The position numbers and the translations under genes were made by a program. A stretch of DNA of 7,604 nucleotides from Candidatus Pelethomonas intestinigallinarum (GTDB lineage Bacteria; Bacillota; Clostridia; Oscillospirales; Oscillospiraceae): NCBI GenBank assembly GCA_018712665.1, contig DVGP01000106.1, forward strand, positions 1 to 7,604, given 5' to 3'. Below, piece by piece: positions 5,641-7,604 of the stretch (the stretch's first letter is position 1; each line of letters starts with the position of its first letter). Below the pieces are notes generated by a model that was not told the origin of the DNA, made no database searches, and worked only from the letters and a program-made list of their open reading frames with translations.

Positions 5641-5955
5641 GTGGCCCGGGAGAAGTACCAGACCCTGACGGAGCAGATGTTCTACATCCTGCTGTGCCTG
5701 ACCCGGGAGCAGTGCGGGGTGGACATCATGGAGCGGGTGCGGGAGATGACGGAGGGCCGGGTGGTCATCGGCCCCGGCACCCTCTACAGCCTGCTGGAGA
5801 GCTTCCAGCAGGAGGGCTTCATCCGGGAGACGAAGGTGGAGGGCCGCCGCCGCAGCTACCGCATCACCCGCCGGGGCCGGGAGCGGCTGGACCAGGAGCG
5901 GCAGCGGCTGGAGCGGCAGCTGGAGGACTATGGGCGGTACGGAGAGGAGGCGTGA
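5641..5955 (+). CDS. PadR-family transcriptional repressor
   Basis: This is a short PadR regulator of 104 residues, the compact subfamily with a winged-helix DNA-binding domain and one C-terminal dimerisation helix. Seen are TLTEQMFYILLCLTREQCGV (8-27), the recognition-helix region with the family signature GPGTLYSLLESFQQEGFI (44-61), the wing ETKVEGRRRSYRITRRGRE (63-81), and an Arg/Glu/Gln-rich helix at 82-104. The start is a GTG at 5641 with GAGGAGGT 6 nt upstream. No ATG gives the conserved N-terminus. Its stop lies 3 bp before the ATG of the DUF2812 gene, so the two form one transcript. Short PadR regulators are commonly paired with the membrane protein they control. The effector is unknown. 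I expect autorepression through the 13-bp inverted repeat upstream. Confidence 0.93.
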   Translation: MAREKYQTLTEQMFYILLCLTREQCGVDIMERVREMTEGRVVIGPGTLYSLLESFQQEGFIRETKVEGRRRSYRITRRGRERLDQERQRLERQLEDYGRYGEEA

Positions 5956-5958
5956 GCC

Positions 5959-7371
5959 ATGAGAGAGAAAAAGTGGGTCCCGAACATCTATCAGCCGGAC
6001 GACGAGGCGGCCATCGTCAAGAGGCTGGAGAAATTAGCGGCCAAGGGGTGGTTCCTGGAGCGGGCGGAAAACTGGGGCTGGACCCTCCGCCGGGGGGAGC
6101 CGGCCCAGGTCCGGTACGCCGTCACCTACTTCCCCGGGGCATCGGTCTTCGACCCCGGCCCCACGGAGGACCAGGAGACCTACGCCGACTACTGCCGGGC
6201 GGCGGGCTGGGAATTCGTCTCCTCCTACGGACCCGTGCAGTACTTCCGCTCCGACCTGCCGGACCCAGTGCCCATCGAGACCGACCAGGGGGAGAAACTG
6301 GCGGCCATCCACCGGACCAAGACGAAAAACACCCTGCTGGCCTCCGGCCTGGTGCTGGTGGTCCTAGCCATCTTCTGGTCGGGACAGCTGCGGGTCCTGC
6401 GGCAGACCCCCTTGTCCGTTCTCAGTGACAACGTGCGTCTGGCGATCTTGGCGGTGTTCCTGATCCTGAGCCTGTGTGCCGTGATCGCGCCGGTGGACTA
6501 CCTGATCTGGTATATCCGCTCCAAGCGGTCCGTGGAGAACGGCGGGGCCTGCCTGCCCAGCCGCACCTGGCTCCGGTCCGCCGCGAACATCCTTCTGCTG
6601 TCCTGCCCGGCGGCACTGCTGGGTGTGGTACTGGCCGCCGCCGGCAGTGTCCGCCGGATCGCGCTGTTCCTGGTCCTGCTTGTCCTGCAGTTCCTGCCCT
6701 ATGCCGCGCTATGGACCATGTTCCTCCTGCTTAGGCGCCGGGGCCGGGACAGGGACGCAGTCAGGAAGGGCTACATCATCGCGGCGGTGATCGCCGGGAT
6801 CGGAAGTATAGCGCTGCAGAACACCATTCAAGACAGCGAAGCCTTCAGCGGTCTCCTGACTGCCCCCGCCCGGCAGCCGGAGCAAATCTACGTGGACAGC
6901 GACGGGGACAGCCACGATCTCTACGCCGACGACCTGCCGGTGACCCTGGAGGACCTGGGGATCCAGGTAACGGCGTCGGACCACTGCTCCTATGAGCGGA
7001 ACCACAGCGCCTCGCCCCTGGTCTCCTACACCACTTATGAGCAGCGGGCGGCAAGCGAGGAGAGCGACCTACCCTGGCTCCTCTACGGCGTGGCGGACTT
7101 CGCCTGGGAGGGCCTGGCGAAGGAACAGATGGAGCGCATGGTGTACGGCGGCCCCGTGGTGATGGGCGGGCAGATCTTTATTCTGCGGGAGAGCAACGCC
7201 GTGGAGGACCCCCGCTGGGGGGCGGACCAAGCATATTTCTCCTCCAGCAGCAATGATGGCGGGGAATGGCTCCTCCGGTACGGAGACCGGCTGGTCAGCA
7301 TCCGCCAGCGGGGCTGGGAGCTCACCGACGAGCGGGTGGAGATCCTCCGGGAGGCCCTCTCAGGGCAGTGA
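5959..7371 (+). CDS. DUF2812 domain membrane protein
   Basis: The first about 100 residues look like a DUF2812 domain: EAAIVKRLEKLAAKGWFLER (16-35), WGWTLRRGEPAQVRYAVTYF (39-58), then YADYCRAAGWEFVSSYGPVQYF (75-96), the pattern of Trp/Gly/Tyr spacing typical of that family. About five hydrophobic stretches follow at about 125-141, 160-185, 207-229, 233-258 and 271-290, giving a membrane anchor. The last 180 residues (291-470) form a polar, acidic domain that I do not recognise, with Cys343, VDSDGDSHDLYADDL (312-326) and an Arg/Trp-rich end. An odd number of spans with the DUF2812 part inside would put this tail outside the cell. The ATG has GAGGAGG 8 nt upstream and follows the padR stop by 3 bp. 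The molecular role of DUF2812 is unknown. Position in a PadR operon suggests a repressible envelope or stress-response protein. Confidence 0.85.
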   Translation: MREKKWVPNIYQPDDEAAIVKRLEKLAAKGWFLERAENWGWTLRRGEPAQVRYAVTYFPGASVFDPGPTEDQETYADYCRAAGWEFVSSYGPVQYFRSDLPDPVPIETDQGEKLAAIHRTKTKNTLLASGLVLVVLAIFWSGQLRVLRQTPLSVLSDNVRLAILAVFLILSLCAVIAPVDYLIWYIRSKRSVENGGACLPSRTWLRSAANILLLSCPAALLGVVLAAAGSVRRIALFLVLLVLQFLPYAALWTMFLLLRRRGRDRDAVRKGYIIAAVIAGIGSIALQNTIQDSEAFSGLLTAPARQPEQIYVDSDGDSHDLYADDLPVTLEDLGIQVTASDHCSYERNHSASPLVSYTTYEQRAASEESDLPWLLYGVADFAWEGLAKEQMERMVYGGPVVMGGQIFILRESNAVEDPRWGADQAYFSSSSNDGGEWLLRYGDRLVSIRQRGWELTDERVEILREALSGQ

Positions 7372-7405
7372 GAGGTGATTTCATGGGCTCCATAAGGAGG
7401 TTTCA

Positions 7406-7550
7406 GGGGCTCCGCCCCCGTACCCCGGGGTACTTTTCCCTCGCCGGAAAAGTACCCAAAAGGGCGCATAAGGGAGGGACCCTTTCGATGGGGTCCCTCC
7501 CTTATGTATCCCTCCCCCACGACGACACAAAGGGGGCAATGCCCCCTTTG
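7406..7550. repeat. Cluster of close-packed palindromes (mosaic repeat element)
   Basis: Five perfect inverted repeats are packed into 145 bp. They are GGGGC/GCCCC with a TCC loop (7406-7418), the 14-bp palindrome GTACCCCGGGGTAC (7420-7433), GTACTTTTCC/GGAAAAGTAC (7430-7455), a 16-bp stem 7467-7482/7491-7506 with an 8-nt loop, and a 10-bp stem 7528-7537/7541-7550 with a 3-nt loop. The second and third overlap and share GTAC, so they are mutually exclusive folds. None is followed by a T-tract. The rest of 7372-7604 shows no convincing gene. A ribosome site (GAGGTGAT) and ATG at 7383 follow the DUF2812 stop, but the frame just reads through the palindromes to the window edge. The 16-bp stem may end or protect the DUF2812 transcript. 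Confidence 0.8.
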
Positions 7551-7604
7551 GAATCCCCCGCAGGACCTCCCAATATCCTGTCTGACGATGGATACTCCCG
7601 TGGT

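Noticed and set aside
3060..6428. A 1122-codon open frame on the + strand
   Set aside because: It lies antisense to uvrB and the membrane-protein gene and runs across the promoter and into padR/DUF2812 out of frame. Its Gly/His/Leu/Pro-rich product is a typical GC-rich shadow.
7083..7520. 145-codon open frame on the minus strand at the right edge
   Set aside because: It is antisense to the end of the DUF2812 gene and to the palindrome cluster, with no recognisable protein.

Overview
The window reads as chromosome of a high-GC, gut-type Firmicute of the Oscillospiraceae kind (Flavonifractor or Pseudoflavonifractor relatives). This is inferred from dense GC-rich codons, AGGAGG-type ribosome sites, Firmicute-style sigma-A promoters and a PadR/DUF2812 gene pair. 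I made no database comparison.

Left edge (1-613): the last 60 codons of an unrecognised, relatively AT-rich gene (about 43% GC by hand count over 1-180) abut the last 80 codons of a polysaccharide deacetylase gene that has lost its front half. The join lies at about 185-224 and looks like one end of an integrated element. Two strong hairpins at 531-613 then separate this stretch from a leftward gene block.

Centre (648-5450): four genes are all read leftward and probably co-transcribed from a good promoter at 5421-5450: uvrB (excision repair), a small membrane protein of unknown function, a YbaK-type Cys-tRNA(Pro) deacylase and kbl (glycine C-acetyltransferase). Between uvrB and the membrane-protein gene, the last 74 bp of uvrB occur twice at 72/74 identity. 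The copies flank a roughly 146-bp palindrome-rich element whose predicted fold is an outer stem around several hairpins. This is the most unusual structure in the window: uvrB stays intact and a stranded copy of its UVR-motif end lies beyond the element.

Right part (5562-7371): a rightward pair encodes a PadR-family repressor and a DUF2812 membrane protein. Its promoter is near-consensus (TTGACA, 17 bp, TATACT), with a perfect 13-bp inverted repeat on either side of the -10 box, so PadR very likely represses its own operon.

Right edge (7372-7604): after the DUF2812 gene comes a run of at least five close-packed perfect palindromes with no recognisable gene. It resembles an intergenic mosaic repeat inserted just behind the operon.
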